A DNA stretch of 64,000 nt. Source: a beta proteobacterium AAP99. GTDB taxonomy: Bacteria; Pseudomonadota; Gammaproteobacteria; Burkholderiales; Burkholderiaceae_C. Each line of letters begins with the position of its first letter. The stretch's first letter is position 1. The translations under genes and the position numbers were made by a program. Below the pieces are notes generated by a model. It did not search any database and was not told where the DNA came from. It was given only the letters and a program-made list of their open reading frames with translations. Shown in pieces: positions 29,141-37,075 of the stretch. The DNA is taken from contig LJIA01000008.1 in NCBI GenBank assembly GCA_001295775.1, positions 61,086 through 125,085 on the forward strand, written 5' to 3'.

Positions 29141-31326
29141 AGGCCTCCATCGTCATCTCAGTCGAAACGCTCGTCTCTCGGGACGACCTGGCCCGTGCCA
29201 GAAATCTCTCGGACTACATCCGGGCAGCTCGCGACGAGTCGAGAGCGCTCGTCGACGACTGGGACAAGCCATTCTGGCCAGGCGTCGGCTACTTCGTGAA
29301 GCAGTCCCATGCGCCGCGTGGAAGCATGCCTGCGTCGATCCCCTTCGAGGCTTGGCTGGGTGACGACTTCCTCGACTTCGCCAAAGCGTACGTCGTTGAG
29401 CGGTTCCTGACCAACCCCGGGCTCACTCGCGCCACGCACATCAAGCGGCTTCAAGTACTCCGGTTGGTGGAGGTCTCGCTGCTTGCGCTGCGCGAGGATG
29501 CAAGCCCGTTGGGCATCGATGGCTCAGTCCTCGAAGCCGCGGCCACGCTGGCGCGGCAGACGCTGGCGCCCACCGGCGCCTACAAGGTGGGTACCGAGCT
29601 GGAGCGGTTTGCTGACGTGTTGGTGCGCGCCGGCGTGCTGGCACCGATCTGGGGCACCTGGAGCAACCCCAACAAGCAGCCGAAAAACACCGGCATCAGC
29701 GTTGACGCCAAGGCTGAGCAGGCTCGGCAGAGCAGGTTGCCCGACCACGACGCGCTCTACGCGCTGGCCGACATCTTCAACCGCGACCTCGATCCGGCTG
29801 ACGAACGGGCCCAGCGCGACATCGTCACCACGAGCGCCATTGCGCTGCTGATGTGTGCACCGTCGCGTGGTCAGGAGATCTTCCGGCTGCCGGTGAACCT
29901 GGTCTTCGAAACCACCGACAAGTTCGGCAAGGATCAGCTCGGACTGCGCCTTCAAGCCTCCAAGGGCTTCGGCGCGTACGTGAAGTGGGTCTGGTCAGGC
30001 ATGGTGCCGGTCGCCGAGCGAGCCATCGAGTTGGTTCGAGCGATCACCGAGGAGGGCCGCAAGCTGGCTCGCCATCTGGAAGATCCGCGCCTCAAGCGTC
30101 GGTTCTACCGGCATGCGAGTTGCCCCCAGGTGCCAGACAACCAGCCACTCACCCGAGAGCAGGTGTGCCATGCGCTGGGGTACGCAACCACGAATCCTTG
30201 GCGCTCGCTGTACAGCGCGGGCCTTCGACGTGATGAGGGGAGCTACACGCTTCAATCGCTGTGGGACGAGGTCGTGCTGCCTCAGCTCGCCGAGCAGCAT
30301 CCGCACTTCCCATACGTCAGCGCGGCCGACAAGGCGCTCGGCCGCAAAGGCGGACTGAAGTTCAGCGAAGCGCTCTTCTGCACGCTGAGGTATCAGCTGA
30401 ACTCACGCATCGGCACGAGCCCGGTGCAGCTGTTCATGCCAGATCTGGCCGACCTCAACTTCGACCTCGGTCCGAGCGAGGGCAAGACATGCATCTTCGA
30501 GCGTTACGGGTTTACCGATGCGCGTGGCGTGCCCTTGAAGATCACGTCGCACCAGATCCGGCACCTCATCAACACCGAGGCCCAGCGGGTCGGTCTAACG
30601 GATGAGCAGGTCGCGCACTGGTCCGGCCGTCGCCGCGTCGACCAGAACGCCGTCTACGACCACCGGACGCTGCAGGAGCGGGTCGAGCAGACCCGCGATG
30701 CCGTTGAAAGCGTCCAGGCCGCCGTCGCCCTGCCGGCCGCCGCCGAGGGTGTCAGCTACACGCATGGCCAGTGGACCGTCAAAGTGGTCCGCAAGCCGCG
30801 CATGTTGGCTGACGTCGAGGACGTGCAGCCGCAGCTGTCGGGCCTCAAGACGCTCTACGGCGAGTGCCACCACGACTGGTCGTTCGCCCCCTGCGAGGGC
30901 TTCGTCAAGTGCCTGGATTGCAGCGAGCACGCGTGCATCAAGGGCGATGACGACGCTGCCGTGAAGCTTGAGCGCCTGCGCTCTCTTCACGCCAGCGTGC
31001 TCGCACAGGTCGAAAAGGCAAGCGCGGCCGCAGAGAGCGACGTAGACTCACGGGACTGGCTGCTGGTTCAGCAGCGATACGCCGCAAAAGTCGGCGAACT
31101 CCTCTCCCTGTTGGAGAGCACATCGGTGCCGGACGGCTCTGTCATCCGAACCGCACAGGGTGAAAGCCCAACCCACCTGCGTCGCGCATTGCGTGGCCTG
31201 GCCACCAAGTCGCTGGTGCACGGTACCGGCTCGAAGCCGGCGATGACGCAGCTGCTCCAGTCTCTCGAGACCGGTCTGGCTGCAACGAGGTCCCCACTGA
31301 TGGTGACCAAGGCGGAGGCGAGCTGA
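29137..31326 (+). CDS. Tyrosine recombinase C of the element (large, Cys/His tail)
   Basis: 729 aa from GTG 29137, which overlaps the B stop. Catalytic residues: Arg in PSRGQEIF, Lys in QASKGFGAYVKW, HxxR in SHQIRHLIN, His in EQVAHWSGRR and Tyr in QNAVYDHR. After the catalytic domain a Cys/His motif (CHHDWSFAPCEGFVKCLDC) suggests a zinc finger, followed by a coiled-coil-like stretch (about 620-690). All six catalytic positions look intact. Its stop overlaps the next start as TGATG. Confidence 0.88.
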   Translation: MKASIVISVETLVSRDDLARARNLSDYIRAARDESRALVDDWDKPFWPGVGYFVKQSHAPRGSMPASIPFEAWLGDDFLDFAKAYVVERFLTNPGLTRATHIKRLQVLRLVEVSLLALREDASPLGIDGSVLEAAATLARQTLAPTGAYKVGTELERFADVLVRAGVLAPIWGTWSNPNKQPKNTGISVDAKAEQARQSRLPDHDALYALADIFNRDLDPADERAQRDIVTTSAIALLMCAPSRGQEIFRLPVNLVFETTDKFGKDQLGLRLQASKGFGAYVKWVWSGMVPVAERAIELVRAITEEGRKLARHLEDPRLKRRFYRHASCPQVPDNQPLTREQVCHALGYATTNPWRSLYSAGLRRDEGSYTLQSLWDEVVLPQLAEQHPHFPYVSAADKALGRKGGLKFSEALFCTLRYQLNSRIGTSPVQLFMPDLADLNFDLGPSEGKTCIFERYGFTDARGVPLKITSHQIRHLINTEAQRVGLTDEQVAHWSGRRRVDQNAVYDHRTLQERVEQTRDAVESVQAAVALPAAAEGVSYTHGQWTVKVVRKPRMLADVEDVQPQLSGLKTLYGECHHDWSFAPCEGFVKCLDCSEHACIKGDDDAAVKLERLRSLHASVLAQVEKASAAAESDVDSRDWLLVQQRYAAKVGELLSLLESTSVPDGSVIRTAQGESPTHLRRALRGLATKSLVHGTGSKPAMTQLLQSLETGLAATRSPLMVTKAEAS

Positions 31327-31739
31327 TGGCACGCAATCGCCACATCCGGCCCGAGCAGGTGGAAGCCATCGTCAACGCGATCCACACCTGGGACGCCGGC
31401 ACCATCGCTTGGGACGACGTCTGCAAGGCCGCAAAGCCGATCCTGGGCTACTTGCCCAGCCGCTCGGGTCTGAGCTCGCACGCCGACATCCAGGCTGCCT
31501 TCTCGACCCGGAAGAAGACGCTGGCGCAGCGTCCAGCTGGCAAGGGCCCAAGCCCGGCCAGCCTCGCTGACGCCGCTCGAATGATTGCCGCTCGGGACGG
31601 CGAGATCAGCACGCTGAAGCACCTGGTCTCTGAGTACCGAGAGAAGTTCGACCGCTGGCGCTACAACGCCATGCTGCAGAACGTGACCATCGACAAGCTC
31701 GATGCGCCGCTGCCACCGATTGCACGGAGCAGCAGATGA
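31326..31739 (+). CDS. Small accessory protein of the element (TnpC/GmtX-like position)
   Basis: 137 aa, basic at both ends. N-terminal helical region (RPEQVEAIVNAIHTWD) and a predicted coiled coil at about 85-125 (DGEISTLKHLVSEYREKF). No catalytic motif. In Tn554 a small TnpC of similar size follows the recombinases and helps set orientation and frequency of transposition; gamma-mobile-trio islands also carry a small third protein. The function here is inferred from position only. Start overlaps the stop of recombinase C. Confidence 0.75.
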   Translation: MARNRHIRPEQVEAIVNAIHTWDAGTIAWDDVCKAAKPILGYLPSRSGLSSHADIQAAFSTRKKTLAQRPAGKGPSPASLADAARMIAARDGEISTLKHLVSEYREKFDRWRYNAMLQNVTIDKLDAPLPPIARSSR

Positions 31740-31797
31740 GGCGCGTCGCGAACCGAACCCATCGGATCGAGCCCTCCGCTCGACCGCAACCGCCTCG

Positions 31798-31846
31798 TGT
31801 CCGTAAGGATCGATCTCGCTGATCGTTACCTACAAAACAACGGACA
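31798..31846. repeat. Subterminal inverted repeat near the right end
   Basis: TGTCCGT (31798-31804) and ACGGACA (31840-31846) flank a second nested inverted repeat (GTAAGGATC ... GATCGTTAC). It lies between the last element gene and the right terminal repeat. It may be an accessory recombinase site or a terminator-like structure; no T-run follows. Confidence 0.45.
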
Positions 31847-31891
31847 TCGAAGGCCTGTCAACCACCTCTACTGACGAAAGAGAGAGCAACC

Positions 31892-31945
31892 ATGAAGAAG
31901 CAAGCCGTTATGGACGGGGTCTCAACTCCCCTTAACTGCCAGTGA
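31892..31945 (+). CDS. 17-codon reading frame crossing the right junction into the old nrdA end
   Basis: ATG AAG AAG ... AAC TGC CAG TGA, preceded by AGAGAGAG about 8 nt upstream. The frame begins inside the element, crosses the terminal repeat and CTGCCA, and ends on the original nrdA Cys-Gln-stop in the native nrdA frame. It could be a short leader that keeps ribosomes moving towards nrdB 81 nt further on, or chance. Expression is unproven. Confidence 0.25.
   Translation: MKKQAVMDGVSTPLNCQ
31918..31941. repeat. Right end of the element: 12-bp inverted repeat and direct CTGCCA
   Basis: GGTCTCAACTCC (31918-31929) is the exact complement of the left repeat; then CCTTAA and CTGCCA (31936-31941). 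The 6-bp spacing equals that on the left. Sequence after 31941 continues as the displaced nrdA end (G TGA) and the natural nrdA-nrdB spacer. Confidence 0.8.
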
Positions 31946-32026
31946 GTATTGATGCTGCGCGTGCCTGATCCATCTGGCGCGCGCTCATTTGTCTTGAATT
32001 GAGTTGATGTTTCAGCAGGAGCCAGA

Positions 32027-33220
32027 ATGCTTTCCTGGGATGATGAAGTCAGTACGCCCTCGCCGGCATTGCAGCCCGTGCGTCCCGCCACTCCGACGCC
32101 TTCGGCGCCAGCCAAAATCGTGACCGCGGATCAGTCCGCCATGCCTCCGCGCCAACCTCAGGCAGTGCCTGCAGCTGCCAGTTCCGTAGTCGCAACGAGC
32201 ACGACGCGCGTGAAGGCCGTGGACAAGCGCGTCATCAACGGCCAGACGGACGTCAACCAACTCGTGCCCTTCAAGTACAAGTGGGCGTGGGAAAAGTATC
32301 TCGCCGGCTGCGCCAACCACTGGATGCCGCAAGAGATCAACATGCAGCGCGACATCGAACTCTGGAAGAACCCGAACGGGTTGACCGAGGACGAGCGCCG
32401 CATCATCAAGCGCAATCTCGGCTTCTTCGTGACCGCAGACTCGCTGGCAGCCAACAACATCACGCTGGGCACCTATCGCCACATCACTGCGCCGGAGTGC
32501 CGTCAGTTCCTGCTGCGTCAGGCCTTTGAGGAGGCGATCCACACGCACGCCTATCAGTACATCGTGGAAAGCTTGGGTCTCGATGAGTCCGAGATCTTCA
32601 ATGCGTATCACGAGGTGTCGTCGATCCGTGACAAGGACGAGTTCCTGGTGCCGTTCATCGACCAGATCATGGACCCGAACTTCCGCACAGGCACGCCGGA
32701 GAATGACCGAAAGCTTCTGGAGAGTCTGATCGTCTTCGCCTGCCTGATGGAGGGCCTGTTCTTCTACGTGGGCTTCGTGCAGATCCTCGCACTGGGTCGT
32801 CAGAACAAGATGACCGGCGCGGCCGAGCAGTACATGTACATCCTGCGCGACGAGTCGATGCACTGCAACTTCGGCATCGACCTCATCAACCAGATCAAGC
32901 TCGAGAACCCGCACCTCTGGACGCCGGAGTTCCGTGAGCGCATCAAGGAACTCTTCATCAAGGCAGTGGATCTTGAATACCGCTACGCAGAGGACACGAT
33001 GCCTCGCGGTGTGCTGGGTCTGAACGCGCCGATGTTCAAGGAGTATCTGCGCTTCGTCGCGAATCGTCGTGCAGTGCAGATCGGTCTCGAGGCACTCTTC
33101 CCCCAGGCCACGAATCCGTTTCCTTGGATGAGTGAAGTGATCGACTTGAAGAAGCAGCGTAACTTTTTTGAGACGAGAGTTATTGAGTATCAGACCGGTG
33201 GCGCGCTAAACTGGGAGTAA
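32027..33220 (+). CDS. nrdB: Class Ia ribonucleoside-diphosphate reductase, beta subunit
   Basis: Diiron/tyrosyl-radical subunit, 397 aa. EAIHTHAY supplies the metal-ligand Glu and His and the radical Tyr (E..H...Y as in E. coli R2). ESMHCNFG gives a second ligand pair, and the C-terminus ends in the short peptide GGALNWE that docks to NrdA. The first ~70 residues are a Pro/Ala-rich extension common in betaproteobacteria. Ribosome site CAGGAG. It is now 5.9 kb from nrdA because of the insertion, with no NrdR-like box seen near it. Confidence 0.96.
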   Translation: MLSWDDEVSTPSPALQPVRPATPTPSAPAKIVTADQSAMPPRQPQAVPAAASSVVATSTTRVKAVDKRVINGQTDVNQLVPFKYKWAWEKYLAGCANHWMPQEINMQRDIELWKNPNGLTEDERRIIKRNLGFFVTADSLAANNITLGTYRHITAPECRQFLLRQAFEEAIHTHAYQYIVESLGLDESEIFNAYHEVSSIRDKDEFLVPFIDQIMDPNFRTGTPENDRKLLESLIVFACLMEGLFFYVGFVQILALGRQNKMTGAAEQYMYILRDESMHCNFGIDLINQIKLENPHLWTPEFRERIKELFIKAVDLEYRYAEDTMPRGVLGLNAPMFKEYLRFVANRRAVQIGLEALFPQATNPFPWMSEVIDLKKQRNFFETRVIEYQTGGALNWE

Positions 33221-33231
33221 GTTGATTGTCA

Positions 33232-33325
33232 AGAGGACAGCAAGCGTTGAACCAACGCAGCAACACCCGCAAGAGCCAAGCGCAGAGCCATTCTTCGGCG
33301 GGTGATGTGTCCTCTGAATTTTTTC
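33232..33325 (+). other. Long-range RNA hairpin after nrdB
   Basis: AGAGGACA (33232-33239) pairs with TGTCCTCT (33308-33315), followed directly by GAATTTTTTC. This could be a branched terminator structure directly after nrdB; the true strong terminator follows at 33334. Confidence 0.4.
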
Positions 33326-33333
33326 TGATCCAG

Positions 33334-33365
33334 AAAATGCCGGGCATGGGCTCGGCATTTTTTTT
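33334..33365 (+). terminator. Intrinsic terminator of nrdB
   Basis: AAAATGCCG / CGGCATTTT stem with a 10-nt loop and a run of eight or more T. Confidence 0.85.
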
Positions 33366-33435
33366 GGTCTTTCGGTAAGGCGAAAGTCCCACGTCGCGAT
33401 CGACGACTCTCGCTTTCTCGAAGGGCCTGGTGCGG

Positions 33436-33519
33436 GATTCATCAGCCACAGGCAGCAGTCCGCCTGTGCCGATGAATCACTCGATGCCAATACGCGTTTG
33501 CGGCATCGGGTGCTTTTTT
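33436..33519 (+). promoter_or_regulatory. Structured leader with attenuator-like terminator before the histone gene
   Basis: A two-part stem GATTCATC (33436-33443) and CACAGGC / GCCTGTG and GATGAATC (33471-33478) is followed by GATGCC / GGCATC (33483-33507), GGGTGC and six T (33514-33519). The T-run ends 32 nt before the histone start, so readthrough is required for expression, or the segment is the end of a small RNA. Confidence 0.55.
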
Positions 33520-33551
33520 GAAGCATGCTCATTCACGTGAAGGAGAGCACC

Positions 33552-34064
33552 ATGGCAACTGCCAAGAAACCCGCGGCCAAGAAGGCCGCCCCGGCGAAGA
33601 AGCCGGCTGCCAAGAAGGCCGCTCCGGCCAAGAAGGCTGCTGCTAAGAAGCCGGCTGCCAAGAAGGCCGCTCCGGCCAAGAAGGCTGCTGCTAAGAAGCC
33701 CGCAGCGAAGAAGGTTGCAGCAAAGAAGGCCGCTCCGGCCAAGAAGGCTGCTGCCAAGAAGCCCGCAGCGAAGAAGGCTGCACCGGCCAAGAAGGCTGCT
33801 GCCAAGAAGCCTGCGGCCAAGAAGGCTCCTGCGAAGAAGGCTGCAAAGCCTGCTGCCAAGAAGCCGGCCGCCAAGCCCGCTGCGAAGCCTGCCGCGAAGC
33901 CCGCAGCAGCAAAAAAAGCGCCTAAGCCAGCAGCCAAGAAAGTGGAGTCGAAGCCCGCGGCCGCGGCTCCAGCTGCTGCGCCGGTGACCGCCGCCGCGCC
34001 TGGTGCCAAGGCTCCGCTGAACCCAGCGGCAGCATGGCCCTTCCCGACCGGTTCCCGTCCGTAA
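33552..34064 (+). CDS. Histone H1-like Lys/Ala/Pro-rich DNA-binding protein
   Basis: 170 aa made almost wholly of AAKKPAAKKAAPAKK-type repeats, very basic, ending in a short non-repetitive tail (AAWPFPTGSRP). Such proteins (AlgP/Bordetella BpH1 type) bind DNA non-specifically and occur widely in betaproteobacteria. The coding DNA is tandemly repetitive: GCCGCTCCGGCC recurs at 33618, 33666 and 33729. The ribosome site GAAGGAGAG precedes ATG 33552; nine codons upstream in frame are not typical. Length is likely to vary between strains. Confidence 0.9.
   Translation: MATAKKPAAKKAAPAKKPAAKKAAPAKKAAAKKPAAKKAAPAKKAAAKKPAAKKVAAKKAAPAKKAAAKKPAAKKAAPAKKAAAKKPAAKKAPAKKAAKPAAKKPAAKPAAKPAAKPAAAKKAPKPAAKKVESKPAAAAPAAAPVTAAAPGAKAPLNPAAAWPFPTGSRP
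33618..33860 (+). repeat. Coding tandem repeats of the histone gene
   Basis: Imperfect 48- to 63-bp units, each encoding KAAPAKKAAAKKPAAK-like blocks. Sites of likely repeat-number change. Confidence 0.75.
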
Positions 34065-34100
34065 GTCGAGTCTCTCGACCTGCTTCGGAATCTGAAGGGC

Positions 34101-34136
34101 AACCCCGGGGTGTCGCAAGACCCTCGGGGTTTTTCA
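34101..34136 (+). terminator. Intrinsic terminator after the histone gene
   Basis: AACCCCG GGGT / ACCC T CGGGGTT stem (one bulge) around GTCGCAAG, followed by TTTTTC. Confidence 0.8.
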
Positions 34137-34256
34137 TTGCAGAGCCTGTCTGAGCGTGCTGTCGCTGACGTGCTCGGCGCCTGATGCGACGCTTTCCGAC
34201 TGCGCCCGCGGCGCCTGACTCGCCTTTGTTGCTCCGAGAGCCTCCGGCAGGCCGAT

Positions 34257-34760
34257 CTATCCGCGCACGACGCGCGTGACACCACCTGACTGCATAACGC
34301 GTACGGTATCCCCAGCCTTCAAGCCTTGGCCGTCGTCTTCCTGAACAATGGCGCGCAGGTCGCCGTTCGGATAACGAAGAAGAATCTCCACGCCCTTGCG
34401 CCGATTGCCAGCGCCTTCAATGGCCTGACCGATCACGCCGCCGGCGACCGCGCCCAGCACGGCACCAGCGACGTTCTCGCGGCGGCCGCCGACCGATGAA
34501 CCAGCGACGCCTCCAACAATGGCGCCGGCACCAGTACCCAGACCCGTCTGCTGGCGTTCGATGCTGACCTCACGGACGCTTTCGACCACCGCCATGCGAA
34601 CTGTGTATTCGCGTTGAGTCTGGTTGGCCGAGTACACCGACGCCGAGTTGGAACTGGTGGCGCAGCCGCTCGCCAGCAGGGCCGCTGCTACTAGACTGAC
34701 AGCGACGAACTTGCGGTTGCTGCGCGGGTTTGCGCGCGAGAAATGCGATTGGACAGTCAT
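34257..34760 (-). CDS. Glycine-zipper outer-membrane lipoprotein (SlyB/PcP-like)
   Basis: 167 aa. Signal peptide with lipobox LLASGC (Cys near 33), then a glycine-zipper segment (GAGAIVGGVAGSSVGG, GAVLGAVAGGVIGQAIEG) typical of the SlyB/17-kDa antigen family. A C-terminal beta region includes DTVRVMQSGGVTRVVRG. Probably an outer-membrane or periplasmic structural lipoprotein; the precise role is unknown. Single gene between the PfkB kinase (same strand) and the histone gene (opposite strand). Confidence 0.85.
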   Translation of the reverse strand: MTVQSHFSRANPRSNRKFVAVSLVAAALLASGCATSSNSASVYSANQTQREYTVRMAVVESVREVSIERQQTGLGTGAGAIVGGVAGSSVGGRRENVAGAVLGAVAGGVIGQAIEGAGNRRKGVEILLRYPNGDLRAIVQEDDGQGLKAGDTVRVMQSGGVTRVVRG

Positions 34761-34802
34761 GACGCCTCCTTCAGCGGGCGTGGTGACCAGAGCGTGCTTG
34801 GC

Positions 34803-35732
34803 TCAGGCCGTGGGGTAGTGCGTTGCAATCAGCGCACGAACTTCATCCCAGCTCGTGCAGTAGTTCTGGCCACCTGGGTGTGCAATCTTGAGGGCGCCCA
34901 TCACGGCACCAATCTGCACGCTTTCTTCCAGGCTCATGCCTTGGATCAGCCCAAAGAGCAGGCCTCCGCGGAATGCGTCACCGCAGCCCGTTGGGTCGAT
35001 AACGTCTGATGCGCGCATCGCGTGTACCGCTGTGACCTCGCCACTCTGGATCAGTTCAACACCGTGCTGGCCTCGCGTAACGATCACGGCCCTCAGATGC
35101 CGGGAGAGCTCCGCCAGCGGCTTGCCCGTCTTCTCGGCGACCAGTTGTCCTTCATAGTCGTTGACTGCAAGCCAATCCGCCATGCCGATGAGTTCCAGCA
35201 GCTCCGGGCCGGAGAAGATCGGCAGCGCCTGACCCGGATCGAAGATGAACGGAATGCCGGCGTCGCGCATCTGGCGCGCGTGAATCAGCATGCCATCCTT
35301 GCCATCCGGCGCAATGATGCCGATCCTCACCGGCCCAGCAGCGCTGACCGGCGCCAGATGCGACTGCATCATGGCACCTGGATGAAAGGCCGTGATCTGG
35401 TTGTTGGCGTCATCGGTCGTGATGAATGCCTGGGCGGTGTAGGTCTCAGGCACCACACGAATGGCGTCCGTGCTGATGCCGAGGCCGCGCAGCCGCTCCA
35501 GATACACAGGGCTGTCGTTGCCGACAGCCGCGACGATTCGCGGATCACCTCCCAGCTGCTTCAGCGCGTAGGCGATGTTGCCTGCGCAACCGCCGAACTC
35601 GCGTTTCATCGCCGGCACCAGAAAGGACACATTCAGGATGTGCACCTTGTCCGGCAGGATGTGATCGCCGAAGCGACCATCAAACTCCATGATGGTGTCG
35701 AAGGCGACGGAACCGCAGATGCATGCGCTCAT
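34803..35732 (-). CDS. PfkB-family carbohydrate/adenosine kinase
   Basis: 309 aa sugar or nucleoside kinase. N-terminal substrate motif GGCAGNIAYALKQLGG and C-terminal catalytic motif DPTGCGDAFRGG, where the Asp of GCGD is the base. The overall pattern is nearest to the adenosine-kinase-like subgroup of PfkB proteins; the substrate cannot be set from sequence alone. Same strand as the DUF3426, prmA, accC and accB genes upstream, 53 nt after DUF3426. Confidence 0.88.
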   Translation of the reverse strand: MSACICGSVAFDTIMEFDGRFGDHILPDKVHILNVSFLVPAMKREFGGCAGNIAYALKQLGGDPRIVAAVGNDSPVYLERLRGLGISTDAIRVVPETYTAQAFITTDDANNQITAFHPGAMMQSHLAPVSAAGPVRIGIIAPDGKDGMLIHARQMRDAGIPFIFDPGQALPIFSGPELLELIGMADWLAVNDYEGQLVAEKTGKPLAELSRHLRAVIVTRGQHGVELIQSGEVTAVHAMRASDVIDPTGCGDAFRGGLLFGLIQGMSLEESVQIGAVMGALKIAHPGGQNYCTSWDEVRALIATHYPTA

Positions 35733-35785
35733 TTGAAGTGGGTCTCTGGAAGGTGGAGGGAACTGATGCGTGCTGCTGCGGTGCT

Positions 35786-36991
35786 TCAGGGGTAGAACAC
35801 CGCCGCGGTGTAGCCGAGCAGCTCGAGCGAGGATTCAAGCCCGAAGCGAGCCGAAACCTCGGCGCCGGGCGCAATGCCATCGCGCACCACAGTTTCCGGA
35901 AGCCACTGCTCGGGCGCCAGGACCTTGCGTGCAAGCAGGCCGTCGCTCTTGTTGGGAAAGCTGATTTCGAGATGAGGCGCAGCCGTGGTGACGCTGCCCG
36001 TATTGCGCAGCACCGTACTGACACGGTAGTGGCCGTTACGGTCGAGCGCTTCGAGCTGGATGGACTCCAGCGAGAGGGCGCGAGCGTGACGTGGCAAGGT
36101 CACGCTGCAACCCAGCCAATCGCACGCAGCCGACAGTGCCGGCTTTGCAGCCGGCTGCATCTGGGCGATCTCGTCGCGCATGGCGTAGGCCAGCTGCGCG
36201 CTCAACGCAACCAACGCCAGCACGCTCCCGGCCGCTGCAGCGCGCCGCCAGCGCCGCGTGCGGCGCTCTGCAGCCTGTTCGCGTGCAAGAAATGCGGCGG
36301 CCAGATCCTGCGTATCGATGGCGCTGAGAAGCACCGGTGCTGCAGGTTCCGCAGCCTGCGCGGCCTCACTTCCCGCGACGGGAGTCGAGTCAGCATGCAC
36401 GGCAGATGCGCCATCGGCAGCCAAGTTGAGTTTGGGGGCATCGGCGTGAGTGTCAGCAGCGCGCTGCATTTCGCGCAGAGCCTTGGCACGGGCCATGCGC
36501 TGCTCGCGTCGGGCGAAGCGCGCGGCATCGACCTCTGTGGCTCGGCTGGTGGCCTCGACATCAACTGCTGTCGGTTCTGCACTTTGCTGAGCAGCCACAG
36601 CCAGCGCGTGATCATCGGCTTGCGGATCGGCCCGTGCCGATGCACTGCGTTGCTCGGCGAACGCGGCGATTGACGGGCGCTCCAGAGTGTTCGGTCGGTC
36701 CACAGACTCAGCCGTGTACTCCGAGCCAGTCGGCGCCAGCTCGTCCACCGGCCTCGCAGGTTGGGGCGGTTCGTTGCTCGGTACCGCAGGACGAGGCGTG
36801 CGCGCCGCGTCCAGGCGCTGCGCCCGGCGGCGCAGTGCAATCGCGTCTTCTGCGACGAAAGAGAGCGACAGGTTCGCGTTGAACACATGCTGGCAAGCAC
36901 CGCAGCGCACCATGCCGCCACGCAGCTTGAGCTGGTCAGGGACGACGCGGAAGAGGGTGTGACACTGCGGGCAGGTGGCTGCCAGGCTCAT
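35786..36991 (-). CDS. Zinc-ribbon/DUF3426 membrane protein
   Basis: 401 aa. N-terminal MJ0042-type zinc ribbon with CPQC and CGAC (residues 8-35), then a long low-complexity Ala/Glu/Pro region, one membrane helix near 245-265 (AAGSVLALVALSAQLAYAM), and a C-terminal DUF3426 beta domain. The family is common next to prmA in betaproteobacteria. Function not known; the layout suggests a cytoplasmic ribbon and a periplasmic DUF3426 domain. Confidence 0.88.
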   Translation of the reverse strand: MSLAATCPQCHTLFRVVPDQLKLRGGMVRCGACQHVFNANLSLSFVAEDAIALRRRAQRLDAARTPRPAVPSNEPPQPARPVDELAPTGSEYTAESVDRPNTLERPSIAAFAEQRSASARADPQADDHALAVAAQQSAEPTAVDVEATSRATEVDAARFARREQRMARAKALREMQRAADTHADAPKLNLAADGASAVHADSTPVAGSEAAQAAEPAAPVLLSAIDTQDLAAAFLAREQAAERRTRRWRRAAAAGSVLALVALSAQLAYAMRDEIAQMQPAAKPALSAACDWLGCSVTLPRHARALSLESIQLEALDRNGHYRVSTVLRNTGSVTTAAPHLEISFPNKSDGLLARKVLAPEQWLPETVVRDGIAPGAEVSARFGLESSLELLGYTAAVFYP

Positions 36992-37075
36992 TGCGAACAG
37001 GGGCCGCGAAAGACGAAACCCGGATTATCGCCGCTGCCGACATTCGCGCCCCAAAGTGGCGGCGGTTGAATTCAT

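Larger units (their letters stand above)
26074..31941 (+). mobile_element. Tn554/recombinase-in-trio-type transposon inserted in the 3' end of nrdA
   Basis: About 5.87 kb containing only four co-directional, overlapping genes: three large tyrosine recombinases and one small protein. The boundaries come from a 12-bp inverted repeat GGAGTTGAGACC at 26080-26091 and its complement at 31918-31929. Outside each repeat lie 6 bp (ATAGAT left, CCTTAA right) and then a direct CTGCCA (26068-26073; 31936-31941). Removing one CTGCCA plus everything between rejoins nrdA to its original end CAG TGA and places the stop 81 nt before nrdB. No cargo genes are present. Tn554 and RIT elements share the three-recombinase or TnpABC layout; the exact family was not tested. 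Confidence 0.88.

Noticed and set aside
26199..31739. Prophage or integrative island boundary
   Set aside because: No phage, conjugation or cargo genes; both ends and all genes fit a small recombinase transposon.
33552..34064. Repetitive DNA considered as a CRISPR array
   Set aside because: The repeats are coding Lys/Ala/Pro blocks without unique spacers; no cas genes.
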